Positions 39,251 to 51,800 of a stretch of DNA of 64,000 bases are shown in pieces. Under the pieces are notes generated by a model. That model was not told the origin of the DNA. It did no database searches and was given only the letters and a program-made list of their open reading frames with translations. The stretch lies in contig OX393564.1 in the NCBI GenBank assembly GCA_947652115.1, forward strand, positions 2,278,870-2,342,869, read 5' to 3'. Position 1 is the stretch's first letter; every line of letters starts with the position of its first letter. The DNA comes from Blastomussa wellsi. Taxonomy: Eukaryota > Cnidaria > Anthozoa > Scleractinia > Plerogyridae. The position numbers and the translations under genes are program-made.

Positions 39251-39354
39251 ACGAAGGGCTATTTATTTGTCGCTCGAAACGTCAGCTCTTGAATCTCTTT
39301 ACGGTGGCCAATTGACATTATCAACCCAGTTGATAAAACCAAATTATATTGCTT
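39251..39354. repeat. Dispersed repeat E, fragment 2
   Basis: Contains GAATCTCTTTACGGTGGCCA and ACCCAGTTGATAAAACCAAA, as in the copy at 48686-48825. It lies downstream of UGDH. Confidence 0.6.
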
Positions 39355-39759
39355 CCATGGTTACTGAGCAACGCGACTAAAATCCAGGTAGCGCCGTGAA
39401 TTCGTGAAGTGTTAGAAAATGTGTGCTTGGAGATTAAGTGACGTTAAGAAGGGGAATTGGTTGAGCGATTTTTCTGATAAACTGGTGGGATGAGAAGATT
39501 TTTCTTTCCAATTCCTTCCTTTTTCACCTGCCTGAATTCCAAATGTGTTTGACGAGCAGGAATCGCTATGAATCACATTTATTAAGAAGCAAATTAATTA
39601 GAGTGTTCCTTTAAAAGGACAGACTCAAATGGTATAGATAATACTCGGTAGACGATGGATATATTTTACACGTTATGGGTCAAACTATTTTTACACACAC
39701 CGTCTGAAACATTTTTCGTCAATGAAATAAAATGTGAGTTTATTGATATTTCGTCCTCA

Positions 39760-40101
39760 AGCGCCCACAGTGTGTAGATGTGGGGTGCGACATCATTGTA
39801 TAACTCGTGTAACCCCGCTGTACGGTTGCTTCGTTATTACGGTCATATTTTTGTCCCTTCGAAACGCCGATACATTTTCTCGCAAGAAAATGCATTAATG
39901 CGGCCACCTCGTTAATACGAGCAACGGCCACGTTCTGAAATCCCAACCTGAGTAATCCTTTATAATTTCACCCCGTTAATACGGCCACTCGAATTTAATG
40001 CGCATTCGTAATTGTCAAGTCAGAGTTTTGTCGGGGACTTTATTTTTGAGAATCTAGTTTAGCGAATACATCTTGGTGACCGTATTAACGGCGTTCCACT
40101 G
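39760..40101. mobile_element. Possible pogo/Tigger-like DNA transposon relic
   Basis: It ends in GGCGTTCCACTG followed by TA, the complement of a CAGTGGAACGCC terminus, with internal GTTAATACGGCCAC-type motifs. The left end is not resolved and no transposase is readable. Confidence 0.4.
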
Positions 40102-40348
40102 TATAGCAAAGTTAATTGTTATTAAACAGTAAATCTGTCATCAGTTGTTCTTGTGATTTACTCTAAAGCTCCACAAGCAAACCGCGTGTCGTGTTTGTGA
40201 GGATGTCCTGCTAGAAGTTTTAATACTAACACTGATCAAAAGTCATCACAGCCGATTTTAGTCTAAAGCAGTACAAGCGCGCTTTTATAAGAATTTCAAT
40301 TTAAGCGAAACGTCCGCCGTGTTTATGCCGATTTTCTGCCAACAATCG

Positions 40349-41336
40349 TTAAACGGAACCTCCACTCGTTTGAAAAATTGTTCTTTATTTTTTTAATAAT
40401 GCCCAAGTTTCAAATTTTACCGGATAAAGGGTAAATGTGATTTAATAGCAACAAAAAATGGGAAAGATTCTCGCTTTTAAATTAACCCGCGCGCTGCCAT
40501 TTTGGATTGATGACGTGTTGTAGTTGCCGCTCTGTCTTGTTATGAAGCACGGCATCTTTTGTGCAACACAAGTGGGCAACCACAATTTGTATCCCTTATT
40601 GTACAGTTGCCCTCTTTCTAAAGCTTTCTGGGACGATTTCGAATTGCACTGGTTCTCTTGTACTAAAGAGATAATTAATCTTACTAAACAAGATGTTATA
40701 GTAGGTGTGGTATCAAGAGTATGCCCCTTGCTATTATCTTCTTATTGCTAAACTCTACCTATGGGATTGCAGAAGAAACCAAGCTCTTCCAAATATCAAT
40801 GGATTAAAAGCGAAAATTAGAATAAAATATGAAACTGAAAAGTATATTGGGCAGACCAATAATAAAACAGATATTTTGGAGGCAAAATGGGCGAACTTCC
40901 AATTTAGTTTTTTTTTTTCATCATTTGTTATAAAATAAAAATTTTTTGTTTGTATTGAAAGAATAATGTAAGTCAGTAACAGTGATCATTGTCAGGGCTG
41001 TTTTGTAAGTAGTTCTATATTGATATATGTATCTCAGTCAAAATTCTTAGAACTAGTAAATGTATTAGGGGTTCTATGTAATGTACTGTTAACTAGTGAT
41101 GTAGCGTAATTTTGTATTGAGTTATTATAATGAAATAAATTAATAATAATAAAAAACCACAACACGTCATCGAATCCAAAACAGCGGCGCGCAGGGATAT
41201 TTAAAAAAGGGATAATATTTTCTATTTTTTGTTGCTATTAAATGATATTTCTCGCTTATCCGCCAAAATGTGAAATTCAGGTTCTATTTCAAACAAGTCA
41301 GCGTCAACTTGTCGAAAGAGTCGAGATTCCCTTTAA
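40349..41336. mobile_element. Fold-back element family D interrupted by a LINE fragment
   Basis: The left arm (40349-40519) and right arm (41157-41336) are inverted repeats of each other. They end in GAACCTCC-type and GAGATTCC-type termini and share GCCATTTTGGATT and GACGTGTTG. About 640 bp of LINE-derived sequence separates them. Confidence 0.6.
40524..40938 (+). pseudogene. C-terminal fragment of a non-LTR retrotransposon reverse transcriptase
   Basis: The fragment is read in two frames with a shift near 40710. The first frame contains LYSCPLSKAFWDDFELHW, typical of the zinc-binding region after the reverse transcriptase of LINEs. The second contains KLYLWDCRRNQALPN followed by a basic tail. 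It is 5'-truncated, and a TAATAAT-rich tail follows near 41130-41155. No catalytic domain remains. It inserted between the two arms of a fold-back element. Confidence 0.6.
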
Positions 41337-42340
41337 ATCAAAATCAACATCTCACGTGGGCAAAAATAACGTAGAAACAAACGCGGGAAAATTAAGCCGG
41401 ACGGCGCCAAGCGCGGGAGATTGTGGAACTTGTGCAGACAAGCGCAAGAACTTCGAACATGCAATGGGTGGGAGGCGCCTGAGCGCTTGATTGGTTGAAA
41501 AAACCAAGACGGATCGAGGGAAGGGATGCAGGGAGTGTGCATCCCCTTTTTACCTGGCAGTAATTTAGTCAAGAAAATCTTTAATAAGCTCTGAAATAAG
41601 GATACAACAAGATTCTCTTACTGGTCTCAACACAATTCTACGTATACAAAGACTGTTATAGACCAGGCCACCTATGAAAATCTCTTTAATCCTTGTAGCT
41701 ACGCTTTCGCGTGAAAACAGCCGTTTGGATCTTGATTTCAGCAGTAAAAATGCAAGTGTCATAGCAAACGTAAACAACTGTTATCCACTGCCTGCACCTA
41801 AAAATAAAAATGTAAATAAACTGTGAAAACCAAGTAACTTGAACAGTTTTTTTTTCAGGCCGGGGGAGGGGGGGGGGGAAGGTTACTACGTACATTAAAC
41901 TTAAACTTCGGCGGAGAGGACGGATAAGCGTGTGCCGAGAACTAAGAATGTCACGGATTGTTCAGTTTAAAAAAACCCCTAGATCTAATAGTTTACTAAG
42001 GAAGAAAAACAACAAAGAGGCGGTACTAAACCGAAATGGACGGTTAAGGATGGAGAAAACTGAGACGGTTTACAAAGGACGAATTTGAAAAATTTAGGTT
42101 TAAGTTTTCAAAACGAACAAACCGTGACGTCACTGAGACTGTTTCTTTTTTGTTTCGCTTGCCGTTTACGCACTGCCATTTAGGTGACAAACAAAACTGC
42201 AAGGCTGTTACTACGTAATCAAGTTGACATTGCGATACATCAACACGACAGAAACCGATAAAGCAAGTCTTTGATAAGTTTTTTGCTTTTTTCTCATTCA
42301 ACAGTAGAGCAGATAAACAAACGGCACGAAGTAATCCTCG

Positions 42341-45300
42341 TCATTTGACTCCGTATCTTCCGGTAGCAAGTTTGTTTCCTGATTGCCGCACAATAAAACC
42401 AATATCAATGTACAATTTTCAGCCATGCATGGCAAATCTAGCCCTCCAGGTTATTAACGATCGACACATCCCATGAGTCCTTCATTACCGTTCAGTCATG
42501 TTTTCCGCACAGAAACATTGTTTCTCAGTTTAATTACTTTCGAAATGTAGTAATTGGGGGTGGGGGCATATTTGAAAAAGGGGTGGAGATTGGGTAGGGT
42601 GCGTTCTCCACGTTTGTTTTAGACTGTCTAGACCAAAATCTAAGGGATCGAAAGGAATAATTATTGAACTTACCGACTGCAAGCACTGTAATAAACACTG
42701 GGTCGTACCCTAGAGGAGTATGGAGTTCTTTCATACACACGCGGCATTCCAAAGCGTCGATATTCTTTAAAGGAAAAAAGAAACAGTACAATGTGATAAA
42801 CAGTACAAATTACTTTATAAATGTAAAATTTGTGAAACGATCATTCTAGCTTGCGTAGAAGACTGATTATGCAACAAAATTAAAGAAAAAAGAAAGTTAA
42901 ACTGAAACAAGTCAGGACGTTTGAAATCGCACTGGCCTTACTTTCACGCTGAATTTCGCGAGGACGAATTTGGCATCAACCGATGGCTCGTTCCTAGGTC
43001 ATCAACCGATGGGATGCAGTGAAAAGATGGTCCATCGTGGCGCGATTAGTTTGCTTTTGACTTCGACGGGAAGAAAACTGTAGGTTTTGGTTCTGTCTCA
43101 GATCATTCTAGTCCCCATAGCCCTTTTCGTTTCTCTTAGCTGACAGGGCCTTGGCACGAAAAACGAAGGGCTCTGGGGACATACGATTTAAAAAAAATCG
43201 AATTTTCCTTATTGGCTGTTGAGAACAAAAATTATTACAACACACAACATGTAGAACCATCAATGCTATATACATGAAGTCGGGAAGTCCTAGAATCTCG
43301 GACTTGAAATCGTATGTCTCCAGAGCCCTTCGTTTTTCGTGCCAATGCCCTGCCGGCTAAGAGAAATGAAAAGGGCTATGGGGACGAGAATGGTCTCAGA
43401 TATGGACGGACTCGCCATCAACTGGTAGTCGTCGCTTAACTGGTGCCTAGTTTCCCTAGACAGTTCTTACCTCAACCCAAGTTGAAATACTGTTGAACTC
43501 GGCGGGCGTGTTGCCTTGACGAGTACTGTGGCCGGCTGACACAATCACAAATGGTGCTTCATAGAAGGTCATGGTAAATTTTACTGTCTGTTTGAAAAAA
43601 ATGGAAGAATAACGAGAGAACAGAGTTTTCGCTATTGATTCGGACTCTCGCGCGCCCTCCGTGCCGACCCAAACGAGCGACTTGGAGGAGCAAGTTTAGC
43701 TAATATCTTGCTGTACCTCTTAAAGAAAGTTGCAACTTTTCCGGTTGTAAGCCCCAGTTGTGGGGATCGTTTTTTACTGTACGAAACTTGGTAATTAAAA
43801 GAACGCTCGGGGCGACTGGAGGATTTGTGAAAAAAATTACTCCCACGACTGAATGTTCCCTTGAGGTTGAGCAAAATATGCCAAGGGCAAATGTTCTGAA
43901 TTGTAGTTAGGTACATTTTTTTCTGTTTCATGGATCGAACTTCCTTACCTGACAAAACGCGTAGTTAGTTTGATTTAACTGCTCGAGATCCTGACTGTTG
44001 CTGAATGTCACGTTATGCCAGTCAGCATTCATTTCCTCAGGGAGAGCCAAAAATGCTATCCAGTCCTATTTTGCGAAACACGATGTAAAAATAAATAAAC
44101 GTCGTCTTCAAATTAAATAAATCTGAGGCAAAGAAAGAGCAGCAAGTAAAAGCTTCCATCCAAGTACGACATCTTGCATTTGATTCTTAAAAATTGGATT
44201 TTTGATGCACTTCACACGGTTGTCTTTTTGGGATTTCCGGCGCGTTATGATTGGGTAAAATGTGCGATGTTGGGTTCAGCGCGGTCAAGGGGTTCAAAAC
44301 ACTTTTCGTCACAGTGAGCTGTGCAGTGGCCTTAAAAATTCCTTTGATAGAAAGGGCGAAACAAATTCTACTGGCAAATGAAAACCACCAAAACTTGGTT
44401 GTGTGATAAAAATTTCTCCCCTGTTATAATTGTGATAGATTATTTATAAAAGGATAAAGCGTTGGCGTGAATTGAAGTTGCTATGCCGAGGTTAGCAGCC
44501 TCTCGCGTAACTTCTTTTTCTCTAATTTTTTCGCGGTAAATTATAATTAGCAAGCAAGGCCATCACAAAGAATGTTAAATGTGAATTTCTAAAGAAAGCC
44601 AAATCTTAGGTTTTTTTCTCACCACAACTATGTCTTCATGCAATCCGTCAAAATTTTGCATCTCTCTGAGACACACTTTAAACCTTCCCACTTCGACGTT
44701 TTCAGCCCAGACAGTAGCGGCGTCATGGCTTCGCCCTGTGTACGTGTGCTCACTGGATACAAGAATATACGGCGGACGAGAGAACTTCCCCTGAAAATAA
44801 ACCGAACGGAGAGGTTAAAGAATCTCGCAAAATTAAGAATAAATATTACGTACCTTGTGACGTCATCAATTTCCTTTTTCCACGCATTGCATCCTGGGTT
44901 ATTGCATGAAAGCGAGGCCAGTGCGATTCCAACCCTCTTTCACAATGACAAACGTTTATCAATAAGTTGTAGAAGTAGCAAGATGAAATGTTTTTTTCAG
45001 GCTATCTAAGTTTGTTCACCGCCACACCTACCTCCCCTACGCGGAAAACATTTCTCTTGCGCTATGAAGACTGGATCATGCTGTTTTTCATCCCAAGGCG
45101 TTTCCGCTGTGTTATCGTTACAATATAAAAAATTCAGATTTGCAAATATACACATACCACAGTCGGGGAAAAAGTGCTATTTCATAACGAAATTTCGCCT
45201 CCGAGACGAAACTAAGCCCGCAGTACTCGTCCCGAAGGTTGAAGTGTTTGTTAGCGCGATTACTTTCGGTGTATTCGCGAGCTCCCGCGCTAGTTTTTGA

Positions 45301-48300
45301 TTGGATGAAAAGAGTCGGAAACTCCTCGAGTACTACAACGAAGATTTAGAAAACTGGCATTTGTTCCCGTGACTGACGTGCGTTATCGTTTGGGAAAGCC
45401 CGTGCTAGAAAAAAAAACAAAAAGGTTCGCTTGCATCCCGTGCAACAAACCTGAGGAAGAGAAACTTCCTTACAGCTAGTCCCATCCCACCAGCTCGTCA
45501 AAATTTCATGTCCTGTAACAGACCCCACAGGATTTCCTTGATACGCCATGAAATCTACGTACGTGAGCCCGCCGTCTGGAGGCACGTGGTCGAGTCTTCC
45601 AGCAGTCAACACACAAATTCGAAATTTCGCTGCGGATACATCTTCGGTCCAACTCACCGCAGCATTGTGGGTGTATTGCCCGGATGAGTTGAAGTAATTA
45701 ACCGTAAGAAGCACGTGAAGGAACTTGTTTGCGAGGAAAAGAGAGTTGCCAAATGAAATTTGTCTGCACTGAGCTTCTGTGTTGCCCAGATAAACAAAGG
45801 CTCTTCCTCGGTAGAACAAAAAAGCTGTTGAAGTGAAAATAACAGAAAATAATGGAAATTAAAATTTCATACACAGGGCAAAAGAAGTAGCCGATGCAAA
45901 GCGCGGGAAAGCTATAACCAATCCTGAGCGTGTGAAACTGCAACCGATGCTAAGCGCGGGAAAACTGTAACCACTTGAGCGTGGGAAACTGCAAGCGATG
46001 CTAGCTATGCGCGGGAAAACTGATTTTACCATAACTGCAGAAATTCTCGCGCGCTCATTGGCTAACGTTCGCGGTATAAATATTCATCGAAACACAAAAG
46101 AGCGAAAGGCTGGGTTCCAGGTTGCACGAGTTGAAAACTTTCAAAAACAGATTCAATCGCTCAAACTGTTTACAGTCTTGGTGCTGTTAGTTCTCAGAAA
46201 TAAGCAACAAATTGCATCCAAAGGGACTCCTTTAAAGGGGAGATCATCAAATTCGTTTTCACGATGAATATGGATCGGGATTGAATTAATCTGAGAAGGG
46301 AAAACTCCAAAGTTTGACGTGAAACTTGTTGAAGAGAACGTTTATTTTTGCCGTGTTCTTCCGTGGCACCACGATGCGAGTTGACTGAACTTTTGCATTA
46401 ATTCATCTGGTTTTTGAGAATTTCCGAATGGAATAAAGGTTAGTTGTTAAAATTCTGTTTCAGCATTTTGGTTTTGCGTTACTTTACGAAATTTGAAGTT
46501 TGCGATTCCAGTAGGTTTCGAATCGTTTTGAGAATAGTCCAGTTTCGAGTTAGCCAAGACCGCTGAACAAAAAGACTTAATACTCAGTTGTACAGGGTTA
46601 GCCTCAATCCGATGAAAAATACCAGCAGAAAAGCACTGAAGCGCAAGATGAAACAATGCACAAAGTTGTTAATGTTTCCTGTTCTCACTGGTATTTGCGA
46701 ATATTTTACTTCAGGTCGAGACTAACCCTGTATAGACGCGTCTGTAGTCGTTTTATTCAGCGGCCTTGGTTAACTCGACACAGGACTATTTCAATTCAGG
46801 CTCGCACTTTTCGTGAAAGCGAGTCTTCGCTTAATCATTTTGGCTTTGTTTTGTTATGGCAAAAAAACGAATAGACGTGAGCTTGTTGTGGAACGGTCCT
46901 GCAATCGACCACTTAATTCTTCATCACATTGTCAAATTTGAGCCAACACCAAATTTGATAATGTGATGAAGAAATTTCGTGGTCGACTACAGGACGTACC
47001 ACAACACGCTCATGTCTATTCGTTTTTTTAACCGACGACAAACGTGGGAAACCTTGAGGCCGATACAAATGCGCGGGAAAACTGCAACCGATGCTAAACG
47101 AGGTAAACCTAAGCGCCAGAAAACTGCAACCGATACTAAGCGCGGGAAAACCGCAACCGATACAAAGCGCGCGAAAACTGCAACCGACACTGAGCGCCAG
47201 AAAACTACAGCCAGGAAAATTAAAACCGAAACGAGGCAAAGCTGCGGGAAAACTATAACCTGCGATAATCGCTGACTCGGCAAGCACATGGTCTCCTAGT
47301 TCAAGTTCAAGATAAACACCTGGGGTGGGTTACTTGACCCATGTTTGGGTATAGGCCACTTCGGAAAATACCATAATACTCTTTGTTTGTCCCCCAAAAT
47401 GTTGCATAAGCATTGTTTTTGTTTTCTCTTGGGACCATGGCAAGTCCCAAGAGAAACTGGAACCAATGCTTATGCAAAATGTTTGGGAACAAACAAAGAG
47501 TATTATGGTATTTTCCAAAGTGGGCTATAGGGGTGCCGCTCAGGACAAAAATAAAATCAAACATACCCTGTTTAGGGAAAAGGTAAAGGTTTTTTATAAT
47601 ATAGCGCTAAAATATAGTCCTGAAAATGACCTTATGTTGACTGACGACCGGCTAATACTGATGAACATTTCTGATTTCCGATATGCTTAAAACTTGAAGC
47701 CATACCCTGTCTAGGACGATTCCTTAATATCCATATCCTGTTTAGAACAGACTCGATTGAATTATATACCCTGTTCAGGACTGAGAGGTTAAAAACCATA
47801 CCCTATTCCGTATTGCCATATAAGAGAGCAACACCCCCCCGGATAAACTTCAAACGGCTCCATTCAATCAAGTTATATTTTTCTTACGTTCGCAGCTTCC
47901 ACCTTTCTTCACTCCCAGGTATCTTTGTTGCAAACACACATCATGCTCAAAAAAGCCGTAATTCTGGTATGTGACGCTATCATCGGAGCATATCTCGTCT
48001 TCGTATGCTGGAAGGTCCTCGTTGCACACACACCTTCCTTCATTCGGTCCAAAGACTTTACAAGTGGCGTAATAAGAACAAAAAATGTCATCACAAGGAT
48101 CCAAATCTGTACAAAACAAAAATAGCATAAGTTACTGAAAATGTTCACAGAGTTCTCTCGAAATTTGTAGAAAAAAATAACGCACTGGAACAACAAGTGG
48201 TCGGGGGGGGGGGGGGGTGGTGTCAACGAGAAGGGTGGGATCTAAATTTACTGCAATTTTGACTTACGCTTTCTGTCCTTATACCCCATTCACATTCGAT

Positions 48301-48790
48301 TGTTGTTTGGGCTCCTTTATTTGCTTAAAGTCTAAAGGCCCTTGTCAGCCTCCGCCATTTTCGACGTAATCGAAATTGTATGATGAAGCAAACTCTTATT
48401 GCATTACCGTAGTTGTAATTACTGGAAGCTAAGTGTTAAAATTACTTTTAGCAAGTTTCTCAGTGATCTCTTTAGTTTCGACACGCTCCGCGTAAAATGT
48501 GATACTGAAACTTTCGCTTGTAAACAGTAACAAAGGTGTGGCTGAGAAGGGTCCTTTAAGGTAGTTTAATTGGTAGGTAGGTAGGTATACTTTATTTAAT
48601 TCAAAGAAACACGCTGGCCCCAACAACACTCAGCTGGTTTCCATGGAGGGCGTGTTTGTACAGACATAAAAAGAGACTAGAACGAAGGGCCAACGCTCGA
48701 AATGTCAGCAATTGAATCTCTTTACGGTGGCCAGTTGACATTATCAACCCAGTATAAAACCAAATTATATTGTTATACTTCCCACCGACA

Positions 48791-48823
<33 letters not shown>

Positions 48824-51800
48824 CTAATAATATAAGTGTAAATGAGATACGAGTGATTGCAGTCTCTGCCGTCTATCGAGTATAGAGAGCCTAGTATAAC
48901 GAATTCCACCTTGAATTTGTGTTTGCTTACCTCCGAAAGCCATGTACTGTACAGTTATGGGATCGTGATGTTTTTCGATCCCCTGCAAGTCTTTCACGCA
49001 TGCTGTGAAACCAATTCTGTCGAGATTCTTTGTAAACACAGAAAAAAATGAGCCTACAAGATCAGGGTTATAGTTTAATAATAATTATAAATGACGAAGT
49101 TAAGAGGCGTCGTGTCCAGTACTGAAAAGTGACAGTTTTGTTCGATCGCCGAATTTAATTTTAGATCAGAGGTGCTTCAATTGATAGCTTGTCGTATCAC
49201 TTAGGAAGTTCAAATGTGAATCGTTCACCCAAGTCTGATTCTGGTGAACAAAAACAGCACTAAATTTTAGATTTGATTCATTCTTCGTCATACTAAATTC
49301 AAGCTACGCCCAGAGCACGAGATTCTTCGCCCTTAAGGTCTTTCAAAATTTCTTCAGAACACGCCCAGCTTTTCCTCTATGCTGCCATTTAAAACGATTC
49401 ACCCCGAGGTAACCAGTTACAGTATGTGATTTGAAATGTTTAAGCTTAAAGAATACCTACCTCTACCCACGAGGTAATTGCGTTATTTTCGGGATTCACA
49501 TTCCCCGCTCGTCCATTGTCCCAACTGTGTCTCGGGCTGAGAAGAAGGACAGGGGCCTGGTAGAAAGGCTGTTGAAATGTAACATTCTGCAAACACAAAA
49601 TGATTGCATAAGTCATTATTTCCAAGCTAGCAGTAACATTAATTTAAATTTCACAACTTTGATAGTTTTGCTTTTAAGTGGCTTAAGAAAGTGCAAGAAC
49701 TGTGAGCGGGGGTGATGGATAGGCCATTATTTATGGGGGGGGGGGTCCTGCAAAGGAAAAGCAAACGAAAGAAACCAAACCAAACAAAATATCGTGCACG
49801 ACACGCAAAAGAACGACATGGAGGAAATGGGAAAAATCCTGTACGGCTGGCGGTGAAAATATTATTGCTTAGAAAAATTGCCAACTCCCTCCCCCCAAAC
49901 CCCTGTCAAAAAATAATGCTCCCTGCCTAATGTCAAGTTCAATTTTCGCGGTCAACTCCTCCTCCTTCCCTTTGCAGTTTGATTGGCCATTTATGAAACA
50001 GAAGCAAAACAGATGCCAAAAAATAATAAACTTTTAAAACTATGTGCAGGGGCAACGGTAGAGTGCCCAGCATTGTAATATGTGATGCACGTGTCACGTG
50101 ACTGCCTTACTGTGAGCGGAGTTCTTGGGTTTTCGTTATGCTGAATATTCTATACGTGCTTGGAATAATACCAAGGGAACCGTGTTCCTCTGCATAAAAA
50201 GTTCTTAAAAGCTACAGTATCCGCTAAAGAAAAGTCACCATTTCTTAATGTACTTGAACCGTTACTGATTCTGAATAATTCACCGTACGGAATAAAGAGC
50301 GTAACTGTACCAAGTTCGTTGCACACACAACCTAATATAGGCGCCATCTTTTTCCGTTCGGTGGATATTATTTTCTAATCTCCTGCTATAATAAGTGCTG
50401 TTGGTCTCTCACCTCGCAGAAATTATATTTGTGTGTTTCATCTGGCGGTCCCGTGTTTTTAAACTTGATTTTTGATTTTTCAGGCATTTTCCATCCTTGG
50501 GGCTTCGTGACAAGGGCAATCCATTGCTGACAAAATTAAAGAAACTTCGTCAAGAAAGCGTGAAAATTGTTATAATTAATACAAAGTAATTTGCGAAGTT
50601 TCTTTCATTACGACAAAACAATTGCCTTGATACCAAGGTTCGAACACAGCCACTGGAAAAGAATAAAGTCGCTCAGAAACCTCAGTCGGTGCCAATCATC
50701 TCCAACTTGTCTTTAAATAATTATTAACAAGGGATGTGCGTAGGTCAGATAGGAAAAACGAGAAGAGATCCCCCGACTCATTCCCATCATCCTCTGCTTC
50801 ATAAGTTTCCCCCAGTTGACTTTCGCTCCCGTCGGAGACCGAGAGACGGCAAGGGCTATCTAACGCTACGTCATGTTTGGACTAGCCCCAAGTTGCTCGT
50901 TTTTCCTTTGTAAAAGATCGTTTTGAAATCGCGCGCGAAAAGACAAAATCATTTTGATTTTTCAAGCCAGTGCGCGCCCTCCATATCTAGCGCTCGTTCT
51001 CCCTCGCGATGTTAATCCGGACTCCAGCACGCCCTCCCTCCTGCGCCCTCCGCGAAGCGAATCAAACGAGCGACTTGGAGCAAGTCCACGTCATGTTGTC
51101 AAAGCAGCGAAAGCAACAAATTAAAACAATTGTGGGACTCAAGTTATCTGGAACACTTAGAAGGTCGTTTAGCTATTTTACAGCGATCTTACCACTCGGA
51201 TGTTTTTATGGCCACCGCTAAAATTTTTTAATTCTCGCAGATAGATTTTAAACCCGGAAGTAGTGACATCTTCGCTCCATACAGTTGCGGCGTCTTTTCT
51301 TTGTTGTGGAATACTGTGAATTTGTGTAACAAACACTTCTGGGGTAGTTTCTAGCCTCTGAAAGGAAGAAAATATTAGCAAAAAATAAAAAACGCGGCCA
51401 ACATCATTCGTGGATAGGCCATTTCCGAGTTCACTTGAGCCTCTATTTTAAAGCTGGTCCAAGTGTGAAAGTTGATGGTAATTAGTTTTGCTTTCCATAT
51501 GAATGAAAACTCATTTTCATTACAAAGACTTTGCACTTAGACTCGCCTTGAAATAGAGGCTCAAGCGAACTCGGAAATGTCCTATTAGCAAACCCCGCCC
51601 AATTTTGGAGTCCACTTCTGAAAACTTTTTAACACCTAAACATTTCTATGGACGTTCAAAATATTTTAATTCTGTTTAAAATGTTCAGTCTGCATTCAAA
51701 CGAAAACTAATCGGGGATGGAAACGAAACTTGTGAACATAAATCTGAAAATTCAAACCCCACGAAATATCGCTTGCAGTATGTTCTCGGATATTCCCCAG

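Larger units (their letters stand above)
38775..42340. other. Intergenic DNA between UGDH and gene 3
   Basis: No intact gene. It contains a possible UGDH poly(A) signal (39218-39223), repeat E fragment 2, a probable pogo/Tigger-like relic near 39760-40101 and the nested fold-back/LINE at 40349-41336. The rest, including 41340-42340, shows short unsupported open frames only. Confidence 0.5.

Noticed and set aside
46913..47287. Open frames of ~100-124 codons on both strands
   Set aside because: They are translations of the 27-28 bp minisatellite, giving repetitive low-complexity peptides.
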